This document shows, piece after piece, positions 53,498 through 63,116 of a stretch of 64,000 nt of DNA; positions within the stretch are counted from its first letter, which is position 1; each line of letters opens with the position of its first letter. The notes below the pieces were generated by a model. The model ran no database searches and was not told the origin of the DNA. It worked only from the letters and a program-made list of their open reading frames with translations. The translations under genes and the position numbers were made by a program. This stretch comes from Candidatus Gastranaerophilales bacterium (GTDB lineage: Bacteria > Cyanobacteriota > Vampirovibrionia > Gastranaerophilales > Gastranaerophilaceae). Where the stretch lies: assembly GCA_944323935.1 (NCBI GenBank), contig CALUUJ010000013.1, positions 1-64,000 of the forward strand, in the 5' to 3' direction.

Positions 53498-56323
53498 TTG
53501 AAAAAAGAAAAAGATAGTAAGAATTTTAATATTGATGAACAATCCGAATTATATAAGTTACTTGTTAAGTTATTTAGCAGTTGGAGTAACTGGGAAATTT
53601 ATCAGTCTTTATATTTAAAAAAACTTCTTCCCTCTTTAAAAATTTCTTTAGACAAAGCTAATGATAATGAGAAAGAAATTATCAGTAAAATTAAAAATAT
53701 TTCTACCAAAGAAGAATGGGAGAATCTTGAAATTATAGCAAAATATGTATATAAAAATGAAAAGCTAATAGAAAGAAAAAATAAATGTTTTTCATTATTT
53801 TATGAAACATTGAATAATAATTTATTTATTGATTGTTTTGATTACATTAAGTTTAATAAATTATTTGATGAAAAAGATAAAATTGAACTTTTTATTGAAT
53901 TAAATAAAAAAATTGACGAATATGTTATCCGAGTAAAACAAAATATAGATAAAAATTCGGAAAAGTTTCTTGATAAAGAGGTATTTGATTCTTTTATAGA
54001 AAATTTATCTGAATTACCCCAAAAAAGACAACAGGAAATAAAATTCTATTTGTCAGAACAAATTAAGCATGCTAAAACTTTAACTTGTTTAGAAAATATT
54101 CTTAGTGAATACAATTTTGAAGAAGCAGATAGTTATTTTTTTAATAAGCCTGTTTCTTTATTACATGAAAAATACGAAAAGTTAAAAGCGAAATATATAA
54201 AAAAATGGTTTGAAGAAAAGCAGAAGATTCAAATTAATAATGAACAGTCGTTAGCTATTGCAAAAAATACTCAAAATACATTAATTACGGCAAGAGCTGG
54301 TTCTGGTAAAACGAGAACAATTGCTTGTCGCGCAATATTTGCAATGGAAAAAGAAAATTTGAAACCTACAGAAATAATGTTGTTAGCATTTAACAAAAAG
54401 GCTGCAGAAGAAATTCAACAAAGAATAGCAAATGATTTTAATTATACTCGTTTTAATAAATATACGGCAAGGACTTTTCATAGTTTAGCTTGGGCTATTG
54501 TTAATCCAAAAGAAGAACCTATTTGGGACGATAGGGACAATGATGTAAAACAAAAGCTTACCTCATTTATTCAATGTTTATATAAGACAAAAAATATATG
54601 GAATGAAGAATTTAAAAATAAATTATATGAAGTATATAGAGATGATGAATCAAATATAAATCAAAAATTTATATTGCAAAATTTATCAGATGAACAAAGG
54701 TATATCTTTTTAAGAAATAAGAAAAGAGTAACATTAAATGGTGGAAAAGTAGATTCTAATGGTGAAAAATGGATCGCAGATTTCTTATTTGAACATGATA
54801 TAAAATATGCTTATTCAAAATTATTAACTTATAGTAAAGCAAAATTATATCGTCCTGATTTTACTTTGTATGTAAATAATAAAAATTATATTATTGAACA
54901 TTGGGGAATTGATGAAAATGACATGCTGAAACAAACTGCTAAAAATTTCAGAAAAAGTTGGGATGAATACCATGAAGAAATGCAGTGGAAAAGAAAAACT
55001 TGCAAAATAAAAGGAATACCCCTGATTGAAACATCTATCAAAGATATGGAAGATGGTCGTGTCGTTTTCGAAAATAAATTAAAAGAAAAATTGGAAAGAT
55101 TAGGAATTATATGTAAAAAACTTCCCCAAAAAGAGATATTAAATAGATTGGAAGTTCAATTCAAAGATAATATTTCAAAAAGATTTGCGAATTTTATTCA
55201 ATATGCTCAAAAAATAGAACTTACACCAGATGAATTAAGACAGAAACTGAATAGCATAGATTTTTCACCTAAAAGCAAGTTATATCTTGAATTGGCAATA
55301 AATTTATATTCAGAATATAAGACAGAATTAAAGAAACAAAACAAAACAGATTTTGATAATGTTATATTAGATGCAATTGACAAAATCGAAAAAACTAAAG
55401 GCAATTGCAAAATATTGCTTGGTAAAAATATTCTTAAAATTAAGGAATTAAAGATTTTGCTTATAGACGAATTTCAAGATTTTTCAAAATTATATTATAA
55501 TTTGGTTGAAGCAATAAGGAAATACAATCTGAATTTAAAAATATTTTGTGTTGGAGATGATTGGCAAGCAATAAATAGTTTTGCAGGTTCTGATTTAAGG
55601 TATTTTAAAAAATATAATGAACTATATTTAAATAGTGGGAATGCAAATCTTTTATATAATTATAGAAGTCAAAAAAATATAGTTAATTTTGGAAACTGCA
55701 TAATGTATGGTCAAGGAAAACCTGCTATTGCATATAATAATTCCGATATCTTTAATTTGGAACTTCTTTATATTGACGATGTTAATTCAAAAAACGAAAA
55801 AAATGAAATAGATGAACAATTTATATATGATGAGAAAGAAAAAAAATATTTTAATTTACAACACAGATATTTAAAATTATGTTTTGAAATTGTAAAACAA
55901 AATCTTGATAAAAGTTTTATAATAATGCATAGAAAAAATAAATTATCTAATAATAGTGATTTAAGCCTATTTAAAAATGCATTAGTTCAAAAAATAATTC
56001 AATATATGATAGTAACAAAACAAAAATTTACCAAAGAGGAAATTAAAGCAAGAATACAATGCGACACGATACATCAATTTAAAGGCTCAGAAGCGGATAT
56101 TGTTATAATATTAGAATGTAATGATGATAATTTTCCTTTGATTCATCAAAATTATGAGGACGGTTTAATTTTTGATAAAACGATAAAAGAAATGTTAGAA
56201 GAAGAACTTCGAATATTCTATGTCGCTATTACTAGGGCAAAACAACAAGTTTATTTTGTTTCCGAAAAAAATAAAGAATCTGATTATTTGTTATCACATT
56301 TCTCACAAATTTATAAAAACTAA
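53498..56323 (+). CDS. UvrD/Rep-type helicase with inserted nuclease-like domain
   Basis: 941 residues with a TTG start supported by AAGGA seven bases upstream. An N-terminal helical region of about 240 residues precedes Walker A ARAGSGKT (about 265-272). Between motifs Ia and II lies an insertion with GEKWIADFLFEHDIKYAY (Glu423) and YRPDFTLY (Asp454) followed by IIEHWG (Glu467), a PD-(D/E)XK-like nuclease pattern in which the usual lysine is not evident. Later motifs follow: LLIDEFQDF, VGDDWQAINSF, YNYRSQKNI, TIHQFKGSEAD and YVAITRAKQQ. It resembles helicase IV-like enzymes. A repair or defence role is possible; no partner besides the kelch-like gene is adjacent. Confidence 0.88.
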   Translation: MKKEKDSKNFNIDEQSELYKLLVKLFSSWSNWEIYQSLYLKKLLPSLKISLDKANDNEKEIISKIKNISTKEEWENLEIIAKYVYKNEKLIERKNKCFSLFYETLNNNLFIDCFDYIKFNKLFDEKDKIELFIELNKKIDEYVIRVKQNIDKNSEKFLDKEVFDSFIENLSELPQKRQQEIKFYLSEQIKHAKTLTCLENILSEYNFEEADSYFFNKPVSLLHEKYEKLKAKYIKKWFEEKQKIQINNEQSLAIAKNTQNTLITARAGSGKTRTIACRAIFAMEKENLKPTEIMLLAFNKKAAEEIQQRIANDFNYTRFNKYTARTFHSLAWAIVNPKEEPIWDDRDNDVKQKLTSFIQCLYKTKNIWNEEFKNKLYEVYRDDESNINQKFILQNLSDEQRYIFLRNKKRVTLNGGKVDSNGEKWIADFLFEHDIKYAYSKLLTYSKAKLYRPDFTLYVNNKNYIIEHWGIDENDMLKQTAKNFRKSWDEYHEEMQWKRKTCKIKGIPLIETSIKDMEDGRVVFENKLKEKLERLGIICKKLPQKEILNRLEVQFKDNISKRFANFIQYAQKIELTPDELRQKLNSIDFSPKSKLYLELAINLYSEYKTELKKQNKTDFDNVILDAIDKIEKTKGNCKILLGKNILKIKELKILLIDEFQDFSKLYYNLVEAIRKYNLNLKIFCVGDDWQAINSFAGSDLRYFKKYNELYLNSGNANLLYNYRSQKNIVNFGNCIMYGQGKPAIAYNNSDIFNLELLYIDDVNSKNEKNEIDEQFIYDEKEKKYFNLQHRYLKLCFEIVKQNLDKSFIIMHRKNKLSNNSDLSLFKNALVQKIIQYMIVTKQKFTKEEIKARIQCDTIHQFKGSEADIVIILECNDDNFPLIHQNYEDGLIFDKTIKEMLEEELRIFYVAITRAKQQVYFVSEKNKESDYLLSHFSQIYKN

Positions 56324-56407
56324 AATCTAAACATAAAATATACTAATTGGTTGTCAAATAATAATAAGAATAATTAAAATATCAAACTTTGCATGATTAT
56401 ATAAACG

Positions 56408-56488
56408 AAGTCTGTAGGTTGGGTTTGACTGCTTTTTCCAAAATCTTTGATTTTTGAAAAATGTCTGGTTTCCCATAACCCAACAGAA
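56408..56488 (+). repeat. REP/MITE-like element, copy B
   Basis: AAGTCTGTAGGTTGGGTT at the left end and AACCCAACAGAA at the right end flank an AAAATC-TTT-GATTTT hairpin. It is an inverted copy of the element at 24515-24596. Confidence 0.7.
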
Positions 56489-56507
56489 AAATCTATAATT
56501 GTATAAA

Positions 56508-56562
56508 AGTATGTAGCTTGGGTTGACTATTTTTTCAATAATCTTTGATTTTATGAAAAATT
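56508..56562 (+). repeat. REP/MITE-like element, truncated copy C
   Basis: AGTATGTAGCTTGGGTTGAC then a tract with AATCTTTGATT and GAAAAATT follows copy B in the same orientation, more diverged and missing the right end. It abuts the stop codon of the pdxA-like gene. Confidence 0.55.
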
Positions 56563-57499
56563 ACTTTAACGCTAATTCTATTGCAGATATCATACTGTTT
56601 GCGTTTGCAATATTCTTACCTGCTATATCAAATGCCGTACCATGCGCAGGAGATGTTCTTAGAACACCAAGTCCGATTGTTGTATTAACACAATTATCTC
56701 GTTCTAATAATTTTACCGGGATAAGCCCTTGGTCGTGATACATTGCTATATAACAATCATATTCACAAACATTTTGCGCACAATTTGTAAATAATGCATC
56801 TGCAGCAAAAGGTCCATCTATATTTATTCCTTTATCTTTTAAATATTTTACGGCAGGAATGATTTCGTTTATTTCTTCTTCACCAAACATCCCATTCTCT
56901 CCCGCATGCGGGTTTAGTGCACAAATCGCTATTTTGGGATATCTTATTCCAAGTTGTAATCTTAATGATTTTTCTAATCTTTCTACAGTTGATATTATAG
57001 CTTCTTTTTTTACTTTCTCTGCTACATCTTTTAACGCAATATGTCTTGTAAAAAGAAGGACATTAAATCTGTCACAAACAAATATCATCTCTGCTTTTTG
57101 GTTTGATTGTGCCAAATATTGTTCTAAAACTTCTGTTTGACCGTTATAGTTATGACCTGCCATTTTCATTGCATTTTTTGATACTGGCGCAGTAACTATT
57201 GCATCTATTTCTTGATTTATTGCAAGATTACAAGCTTGGACTATTGCCCTAAAGGCAAATTCTCCTGAAAATTCCGTTTCTTTACCAATATTTATATCTT
57301 CTTTTCTATATGGTATTTCTAAAATTTCATAGTCTTTTTCTAATGATAAATTATATTCTTCTTGATAGAAATCAAGAATTGTTTTATTGGCAATAAGTAT
57401 AACTTTATCTTTGGGTAAATCTAAAAAATTTAATGCTTTTATAGTAATCTCAGGTGAAATTCCATTTGGGTCACCAAGTGTGATTGCAATTTTTTTCAT
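56561..57499 (-). CDS. pdxA: PdxA-family 4-phospho-hydroxyacid dehydrogenase
   Basis: 312 residues. ITLGDPNGISPEI, TAPVSKNAMKMAGH and MYHDQGLIPVKLL are signature PdxA motifs with metal-binding histidines. PdxA oxidises 4-phosphohydroxy-L-threonine in PLP synthesis; the PdxA2 branch oxidises D-threonate or D-erythronate 4-phosphate. It lies four bases after a four-carbon acid sugar kinase gene, which favours the catabolic role. A TTG start at 57520 is possible, but AGGAT fits the ATG at 57499. Confidence 0.9.
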   Translation of the reverse strand: MKKIAITLGDPNGISPEITIKALNFLDLPKDKVILIANKTILDFYQEEYNLSLEKDYEILEIPYRKEDINIGKETEFSGEFAFRAIVQACNLAINQEIDAIVTAPVSKNAMKMAGHNYNGQTEVLEQYLAQSNQKAEMIFVCDRFNVLLFTRHIALKDVAEKVKKEAIISTVERLEKSLRLQLGIRYPKIAICALNPHAGENGMFGEEEINEIIPAVKYLKDKGINIDGPFAADALFTNCAQNVCEYDCYIAMYHDQGLIPVKLLERDNCVNTTIGLGVLRTSPAHGTAFDIAGKNIANANSMISAIELALK

Positions 57500-57503
57500 T
57501 TTT

Positions 57504-58811
57504 TTATTTATCCTGTTCAAAATATCTTACAACATCAATTAAAGTATTTTGTGTACCTAAATTACCTGACTTAGTTACTATCAACTGACCTTTATGATCA
57601 ACACCTAAAGGAATAGCAGGTGCTACGGTATCTATAATTTGTAAATTTTTACTTCCTATTGCTCTGCAACATTTATAAGATGTTTCTCCGCCTACAGTTA
57701 TTAAAACAGCTTCTTTTTGAGATAAAACCGTTTTAGTTACAGAAGCAAGATAATCACATATTTTAGAAATAAATACTTCTTTTGTTAATTCATTTTCTAT
57801 TAATAATGAAGTTAATTCTTCCGTATTTTCTATAAGTTCAGAAGAATGGATAATAACAGTATTATCTTTTATCAAATTATTTAAAATTCTTTGTGCAATT
57901 TCTTCAAAATCATTAGAAAATATATTTTGCGGTTTTATTGCGATGAAATAAGTATTTTCAATATTATCATTTTCTTGAAGTCGTTTTATTTGAGATGCGG
58001 TTAAATCAGTTGCACTTCCTGAAACTACAAGTTTAGGAAGATTAGGCACCTGAGGTTCTTTAACTAAGTCTTCATCAGTATCAGGATGCCAAATTTTACC
58101 AAGTGCTTGGGCAGCGCCTGCTGAACCAACAGGTAAAATTTTATATGAACTCTTTGTAACAGCAAAAGCAATTTGCTCAAGGTCTGTAGTTGAAACTGCA
58201 TCTGCTACTATTAATTTTTTCCCTTTTGATATTAAATCATTGAGCTTAGTAAGAATAGGGCCTGCACCTTTCATTACAATATCAAGACTTATTAAATCCG
58301 TATAATCCGCCATTTCTTCCGGCAATTGGCTTTTAAGAAGATTAATTATATTTGACTCCATAATAGGACATGCCGGATCTCTTGAAACTTCTGTCCTTTG
58401 CAGAGGAATACCTTTTACCAAATGGAAACCACCAATTGTCGTTCTGCCTTCATTTGGGAAAGCCGGGAATATAACTGCCGCATCATATTCCAAAGAATCT
58501 AACAAAGTAACAACTTCTACTGCTATATTTCCTCTCAAAACAGAGTCTATTTTTTTATAGATGTATTCGAAGTTGTATTTTTTCAAAATATTTTCAGAAA
58601 CATTCAAAACTTTTTCGTGAGCAGTTTTTGCATCAACATTCCTTGTTTCAGTAGACATAGCAAAAACTTCTGTTTTAAGATTCTCATCTATAGAGATATC
58701 TTCACCAAAAGCTACTTGTGTTTTACAGCCTCTTAAAAAAAGCTGGAGTGAAGTATCATTAGCACCGGTTAAATCGTCTGCAATAATACCTATATAATTA
58801 GATGTATCCAT
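57504..58811 (-). CDS. Four-carbon acid sugar kinase (DUF1537/OtnK-DtnK family)
   Basis: 435 residues. The N-terminal IIADDLTGANDTSLQLF, then YKKIDSVLRGNIAVEV and FPNEGRTTIGG are typical. Members phosphorylate D-erythronate, D-threonate or related acids at C4. It sits between ssb and pdxA with gaps of eight and four bases, an operon that would turn D-threonate into dihydroxyacetone phosphate and CO2 if specificity matches DtnK and PdxA2. No transporter or regulator is adjacent. Confidence 0.9.
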   Translation of the reverse strand: MDTSNYIGIIADDLTGANDTSLQLFLRGCKTQVAFGEDISIDENLKTEVFAMSTETRNVDAKTAHEKVLNVSENILKKYNFEYIYKKIDSVLRGNIAVEVVTLLDSLEYDAAVIFPAFPNEGRTTIGGFHLVKGIPLQRTEVSRDPACPIMESNIINLLKSQLPEEMADYTDLISLDIVMKGAGPILTKLNDLISKGKKLIVADAVSTTDLEQIAFAVTKSSYKILPVGSAGAAQALGKIWHPDTDEDLVKEPQVPNLPKLVVSGSATDLTASQIKRLQENDNIENTYFIAIKPQNIFSNDFEEIAQRILNNLIKDNTVIIHSSELIENTEELTSLLIENELTKEVFISKICDYLASVTKTVLSQKEAVLITVGGETSYKCCRAIGSKNLQIIDTVAPAIPLGVDHKGQLIVTKSGNLGTQNTLIDVVRYFEQDK

Positions 58812-58819
58812 AAGAATTT

Positions 58820-59143
58820 TTAATTATCACCTTTATTGCCTAAAAGTCGCATAGAGTTTGCACGTATAACAAAACGTTCTTTAGCTTCACCATCAGGTCC
58901 TGTCCATTTATTTGAAACAAGTCGACCGTCTATACAAACCTGACGACCTTTTTTTACATATTCACCAGCTATTTCTGCTGATTTATCCCATAATTCTATA
59001 TTAAACCAATCTGTAGTTTCGGCTTTGCTTTTATAATCCCATCTTGAAACAGCAACTGAAAATGTTGTTTTAACTTTTCCTGATTCAAAATATTTAACAT
59101 CAGGATCTTGTCCTGCTCTACCTACAATTACTACTGAATTCAT
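58820..59143 (-). CDS. ssb: Single-stranded DNA-binding protein
   Basis: 107 residues. NSVVIVGRAGQDPDVKYFE, WFNIELWDKSAEIAGEYV and VCIDGRL form an OB fold. It ends LLGNKGDN and lacks the acidic C-terminal tail used by many SSBs to recruit partners. AAAGGA precedes the ATG. Its place eight bases before the sugar acid kinase gene is odd and may only reflect read-through. A second, full-length SSB elsewhere is possible. Confidence 0.92.
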   Translation of the reverse strand: MNSVVIVGRAGQDPDVKYFESGKVKTTFSVAVSRWDYKSKAETTDWFNIELWDKSAEIAGEYVKKGRQVCIDGRLVSNKWTGPDGEAKERFVIRANSMRLLGNKGDN

Positions 59144-59256
59144 GATTATATCCTTTTTTACTACATTAGAATTATAAGAAAAAACTTCAAGAATTGCAAA
59201 AAAACACTTGCGATAGTAAAGATTTGATACAAATTAATTAAATAATTTTCGGATAT

Positions 59257-60663
59257 TTATTTCATCAGATTAGTTACAAATTCTATTGCTTCTTCTTTTG
59301 TATTAACATTACCTGAAATTTGTGCTTCTTTAAGTTCATTTATAACAGCACCAAGTTTGGGGCTTTGTTTTATATTAAGTATATTCATAATTTCTTTACC
59401 GTTTAAGAGTTTAGGCAAGGGTTTCAGATTTTTATATTTTTCAAGATAATCGTTTAATAATTTCGTCAAATTGCTGATATTCTTATTCACAATATCATCT
59501 GTTACTTTTACCCCTCTAGCTGATAATCTATCTGCCATCGAAAGAATTATTACATCAATTACATAACCATCCATTTTTCTATAGAATTTCAAAAAAGCTT
59601 TATCTTGAACATCTTGTGCACTTACTAAACTTGATGGATATATATGATATTTAATAAGTGTTTTTATGTATTCAATTTGTTTTTTTGAGAATTTTAGCTG
59701 TTTCAAAATAGGTATACATAAATCAGCACCTATTGAATCATGCTGTATAAATCTATGCCGTCCTGTATCTTCTTCTATGGTCCAACAAGAAGGTTTTCCT
59801 ATATCATGCAAAAAACCGGCTAATTTAAGAAATGCTATCTCTTTTACAGCTCCGTATTTTATAGTGTCTAAATATTCTTTTATCTCGCCTGTAGAATTTT
59901 CATATATATTTTGAATTTGTCTTACCGTTTCAATTAAATGATGAACCAAATCCAAATGATGATGTGAATTAGGCGGAATTTTTTTTACTTCTTTATAGAT
60001 TGGAAAAATCTCTTCTAAAAGACCGACTTCATACAATTTATTAAGTGCTAAGTCACAATATTTTCCTTCAAACATTTTTAAAAGTTCTACGGTTATTCTT
60101 TCCTTAGCGGGTTTATTTATTGTTTCTTTTAGTCTCTTCGTGATTTCTATTAAAGAATTATCTATTTCAAACCCTGTTTTGGAATAAAATCTGAATATTC
60201 TTAAAAGTCTTAAAGGATCATCTTCAAAGTTTGAATCAAGAATTCCTTTTATTCTTTTTGTTTTAATATCCTCTATACCGCCTGTAATATCAATAAACTT
60301 TCTGTTATTTATATCATAAGCTATTGCATTTATTGTTAAATCACGTCTTTTTATATCTTTTTCAAAATCATTTTCAATTGGGCAGGTTATATCTATATAA
60401 TTAATTTTATCTTCCAACACCAGTCTGTATATTTTATTAATAGGGTCAAGTTCTATATAGTGTGCGTTCAATTTTTCAGCAAGATTTTTTGAGAATTTTT
60501 CAATATCACAATTACAAATAATTAAGTCTCTATCCGGACTCTTTTTATTCATAAAAATATCTCTTACAAATCCGCCCACTATATATGCTTCAGTATCAGT
60601 TATATATGGTTTTATCTGCTTTATTACTTCATCATTTTCTATAAGTTCAATATACCTATTCAT
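59257..60663 (-). CDS. cca: CCA tRNA nucleotidyltransferase/poly(A) polymerase family
   Basis: 468 residues. The nucleotidyltransferase motif VGGFVRDIFMNKKSPDRDL, RRDLTINAIAYD and DDPLRLLRIFRF are followed by a C-terminal HD domain (LAGFLHDIGKP). It adds or repairs the tRNA 3' CCA, relevant here because tRNA-Pro(CGG) and tRNA-Ala lack encoded CCA. It overlaps rsmE by eight bases. Confidence 0.93.
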   Translation of the reverse strand: MNRYIELIENDEVIKQIKPYITDTEAYIVGGFVRDIFMNKKSPDRDLIICNCDIEKFSKNLAEKLNAHYIELDPINKIYRLVLEDKINYIDITCPIENDFEKDIKRRDLTINAIAYDINNRKFIDITGGIEDIKTKRIKGILDSNFEDDPLRLLRIFRFYSKTGFEIDNSLIEITKRLKETINKPAKERITVELLKMFEGKYCDLALNKLYEVGLLEEIFPIYKEVKKIPPNSHHHLDLVHHLIETVRQIQNIYENSTGEIKEYLDTIKYGAVKEIAFLKLAGFLHDIGKPSCWTIEEDTGRHRFIQHDSIGADLCIPILKQLKFSKKQIEYIKTLIKYHIYPSSLVSAQDVQDKAFLKFYRKMDGYVIDVIILSMADRLSARGVKVTDDIVNKNISNLTKLLNDYLEKYKNLKPLPKLLNGKEIMNILNIKQSPKLGAVINELKEAQISGNVNTKEEAIEFVTNLMK

Positions 60664-61387
60664 TTTGAACTCCGTTAATAATGGTTGTAAGTGCTGCTGT
60701 TAATGCTGTATCTGCTCTGTATATGAGATTTCCCAGCGTTATTAAAGGTATTTTCTTTTCAATAAAGATATCAAACTCTCTTTGCGAAAAACCTCCTTCG
60801 GGTCCTATAATAACCAATATTGATTTATTTTTATCGAGTTTATTTTCTTTTATATAATTAAAAAAGTTTTTTTCTGCATATTTCTCCGCAAAAACAATTA
60901 CCTGTTCATATTTTTCTAACATATCTTCTATAGAAGCAGATTCATATACAATCGGGATATCAGCTCTTTCGCATTGTTTAACAGATTCCAATGCTATTTT
61001 TTGCCATTTTTCAATTTTGTTTTTTATAACAGATTCTTTTACAGAACAATTATCTGTATGCAAAGGGATAATTCCTTTTACTCCAAGTTCAGTTGCTTTT
61101 TGAATAGAACTTATTTGTGCATCCGAATTTAAAACGCTTTGCGCCACATATAAATTCAAACCTAACTTTCTGTTTGAAGGATATTTTTTCTCAATTGAAC
61201 AAACAAAATCAAACGAATTAATTTGTGATAATTTTGTCTCATATTGAATTTCGTTTTCATCAAGAAAAAGAATCTTCTCACCTATTTTTGCCCTGAGCGA
61301 TTTAATTATATGTTGATATAAGTCCTTTTCACGGACTGTTATTTTATTATCTTGAATATTTTTTGCTTCTATTAAAAAATGCGGCAT
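60656..61387 (-). CDS. rsmE: 16S rRNA m3U1498 methyltransferase
   Basis: 243 residues. GVKGIIPLHTDNCSVKES, VIIGPEGGFSQREFD and TLGNLIYRADTALTAAL are diagnostic of the SPOUT-class RsmE. It methylates U1498 of 16S rRNA. It is the first gene of the rsmE-cca pair. Confidence 0.95.
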   Translation of the reverse strand: MPHFLIEAKNIQDNKITVREKDLYQHIIKSLRAKIGEKILFLDENEIQYETKLSQINSFDFVCSIEKKYPSNRKLGLNLYVAQSVLNSDAQISSIQKATELGVKGIIPLHTDNCSVKESVIKNKIEKWQKIALESVKQCERADIPIVYESASIEDMLEKYEQVIVFAEKYAEKNFFNYIKENKLDKNKSILVIIGPEGGFSQREFDIFIEKKIPLITLGNLIYRADTALTAALTTIINGVQNE

Positions 61388-61460
61388 AAATAAACCCCTT
61401 TAAGTGTATTATACAATAAATTTGCTTTACAGAAGATGATGAAAATTATATGATTGAATT

Positions 61461-62819
61461 ATGAGTGAAATTTCAACGGAATTAATAAAAAAAGCAGTAT
61501 ACAAATTATGTTTTGAAGCTAATACTTGCCTTAGTGAAGATGTATATTCCAAAATTTTATCAGCTTATAAAAACACTCAAGATAAAGTTCTAAAAGCAAT
61601 CCTTCAAAATGCAAAGATTGCATATGAAAAAAAACTTCCATTATGCCAAGATACCGGTCAGGTTATTGTTTTTTTTGAAATGGGTCAAGAGGTAAAATTA
61701 ACAGGTGAGTTCATAGAAAATGCTGTTAATTCTGCTGTATCTGAATGTTATAAAGAAAATTATTTTAGAAAATCTGTAGTAAAAAATGCTGTTTTTGACA
61801 GATTAAATACCAAAAATAATACTCCTGCAATTATACATACCAAAATAGTTGAGGGGGATAATCTTTGTATAAAAGTTTTGATTAAAGGTGCAGGTTCAGA
61901 GAACAAAAGCAAAACAGAGATGATGCTGCCAACTTCCAGTGAAGAAGAAATTATTGCAAGATGTTCAGAATTAATTTTGCAAGCAAAAGAAAACGCATGC
62001 CCGCCTATGTTTATAGGTATTGGTATTGGGGGGACTATGGACAAAGCGGCTATTTTATCTAAAGAAGTATTTGTTTGTGATTCTTTTAATGAAAAAGAAA
62101 AGGATTTAGCTTTAAAAATAAAAGAAAATGTAAATTCCAAAACAAACAACAATTATGTTCTTGAGGTAAAAGTAAAATCAATCCCAACTCACATTGCTTG
62201 TTTACCAATTGCAATCACAATTAATTGCCATTCTGACAGAACAGCAAAATGTAAAATAGTAAATAATGAAATAACTTTTGAAGAAAATAAACCAAATTTT
62301 ATAGATTTTGAAGAAGAAGAATCTAAGAAAGAAATATTCACAAGTAATATTAAAGAAATAAGAGAATTAAAAACAGGTGATGAAATATTACTGACCGGAG
62401 AAATATATGTTGCCAGAGATATGGCACATAAAAAACTAAAAGAATTAATTGATAATAATAAAGAACTGCCTTTTGAAATAAAAGATAAAATAATTTTTTA
62501 TGCAGGTCCATGCCCTAACAGACCAAATGAAGTTATTGGATCCATTGGTCCTACTACAGCATCTCGAATGGATAAATACGCAGAAGAATTATATAATTTA
62601 GGACTACTTGCCACAATAGGCAAAGGTGACAGAAGTAATAATGTTATTAATTCAATTAAGAAAAACAGAGGAAAATATTTTATTGTAGTAGGCGGTATTG
62701 CAGCACTTTTATCAGAGAAGGTTATAAAATCAGATATAATAGCCTTTGAAGAACTTGGGACAGAAGCTATATATAAACTAAAAATAGAAAAATTTCCTGT
62801 AAAAGTTTTAATAGATTAG
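61461..62819 (+). CDS. fum: Class I fumarate hydratase, fused alpha-beta
   Basis: 452 residues. The alpha part (to about 270) contains LCQDTGQVIVF and ENACPPMFIGIGIGGTMDKA with cluster cysteines. The beta part contains ILLTGEIYVARDMAHKKL and YAGPCPNRPNEVIGSIGPTTASRMD. The two subunits of the FumA-type or tartrate-dehydratase-type enzyme are fused. It interconverts fumarate and malate. The iron-sulfur cluster makes it oxygen-sensitive, fitting an anaerobe. No good ribosome site is visible. Confidence 0.92.
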   Translation: MSEISTELIKKAVYKLCFEANTCLSEDVYSKILSAYKNTQDKVLKAILQNAKIAYEKKLPLCQDTGQVIVFFEMGQEVKLTGEFIENAVNSAVSECYKENYFRKSVVKNAVFDRLNTKNNTPAIIHTKIVEGDNLCIKVLIKGAGSENKSKTEMMLPTSSEEEIIARCSELILQAKENACPPMFIGIGIGGTMDKAAILSKEVFVCDSFNEKEKDLALKIKENVNSKTNNNYVLEVKVKSIPTHIACLPIAITINCHSDRTAKCKIVNNEITFEENKPNFIDFEEEESKKEIFTSNIKEIRELKTGDEILLTGEIYVARDMAHKKLKELIDNNKELPFEIKDKIIFYAGPCPNRPNEVIGSIGPTTASRMDKYAEELYNLGLLATIGKGDRSNNVINSIKKNRGKYFIVVGGIAALLSEKVIKSDIIAFEELGTEAIYKLKIEKFPVKVLID

Positions 62820-62919
62820 TATATAAATTTTGTAATAAATGACTTGACTCTTAATAATGTTGTTGATAAAGTTTAAATGCAGTCGAAATTGTGGCTGTAT
62901 TTGAAAATAGAATATATAA

Positions 62920-63098
62920 CGGGATGTAGCGCAGCTTGACTCTGCCGAGCGAATTTTGCGAAAGGGTGAAACCCAAGTATACGAGAACCGAAGTGACGAC
63001 AGCAATAGCGAAAGGAACGACAGGTTCGAGAGACAGCAAAATTCAAGAAGCAAAATGATTAAGTATCATTTTGTGAGAGGTAGCACGTAGTGCGCTTC
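62920..63098 (+). ncRNA. tRNA-Pro-derived structured repeat element, copy 2
   Basis: It begins CGGGATGTAGCGCAGCTTG, matching its own downstream tRNA (CTT rather than TTT), which starts 197 bases further on. Versus copy 1 there are about nine substitutions and two one-base deletions. GGGT-GAA-ACCC and ATGAT-TAAGT-ATCAT keep their stems and change only loops. The two deletions turn CACC-GTA-GGTG into CAC-GTA-GTG, one base on each side of the stem. AGCGCA and TGCGCT still close the element. This points to selection on RNA structure. Confidence 0.65.
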
Positions 63099-63116
63099 AC
63101 CAATTAAAAACCAAAA

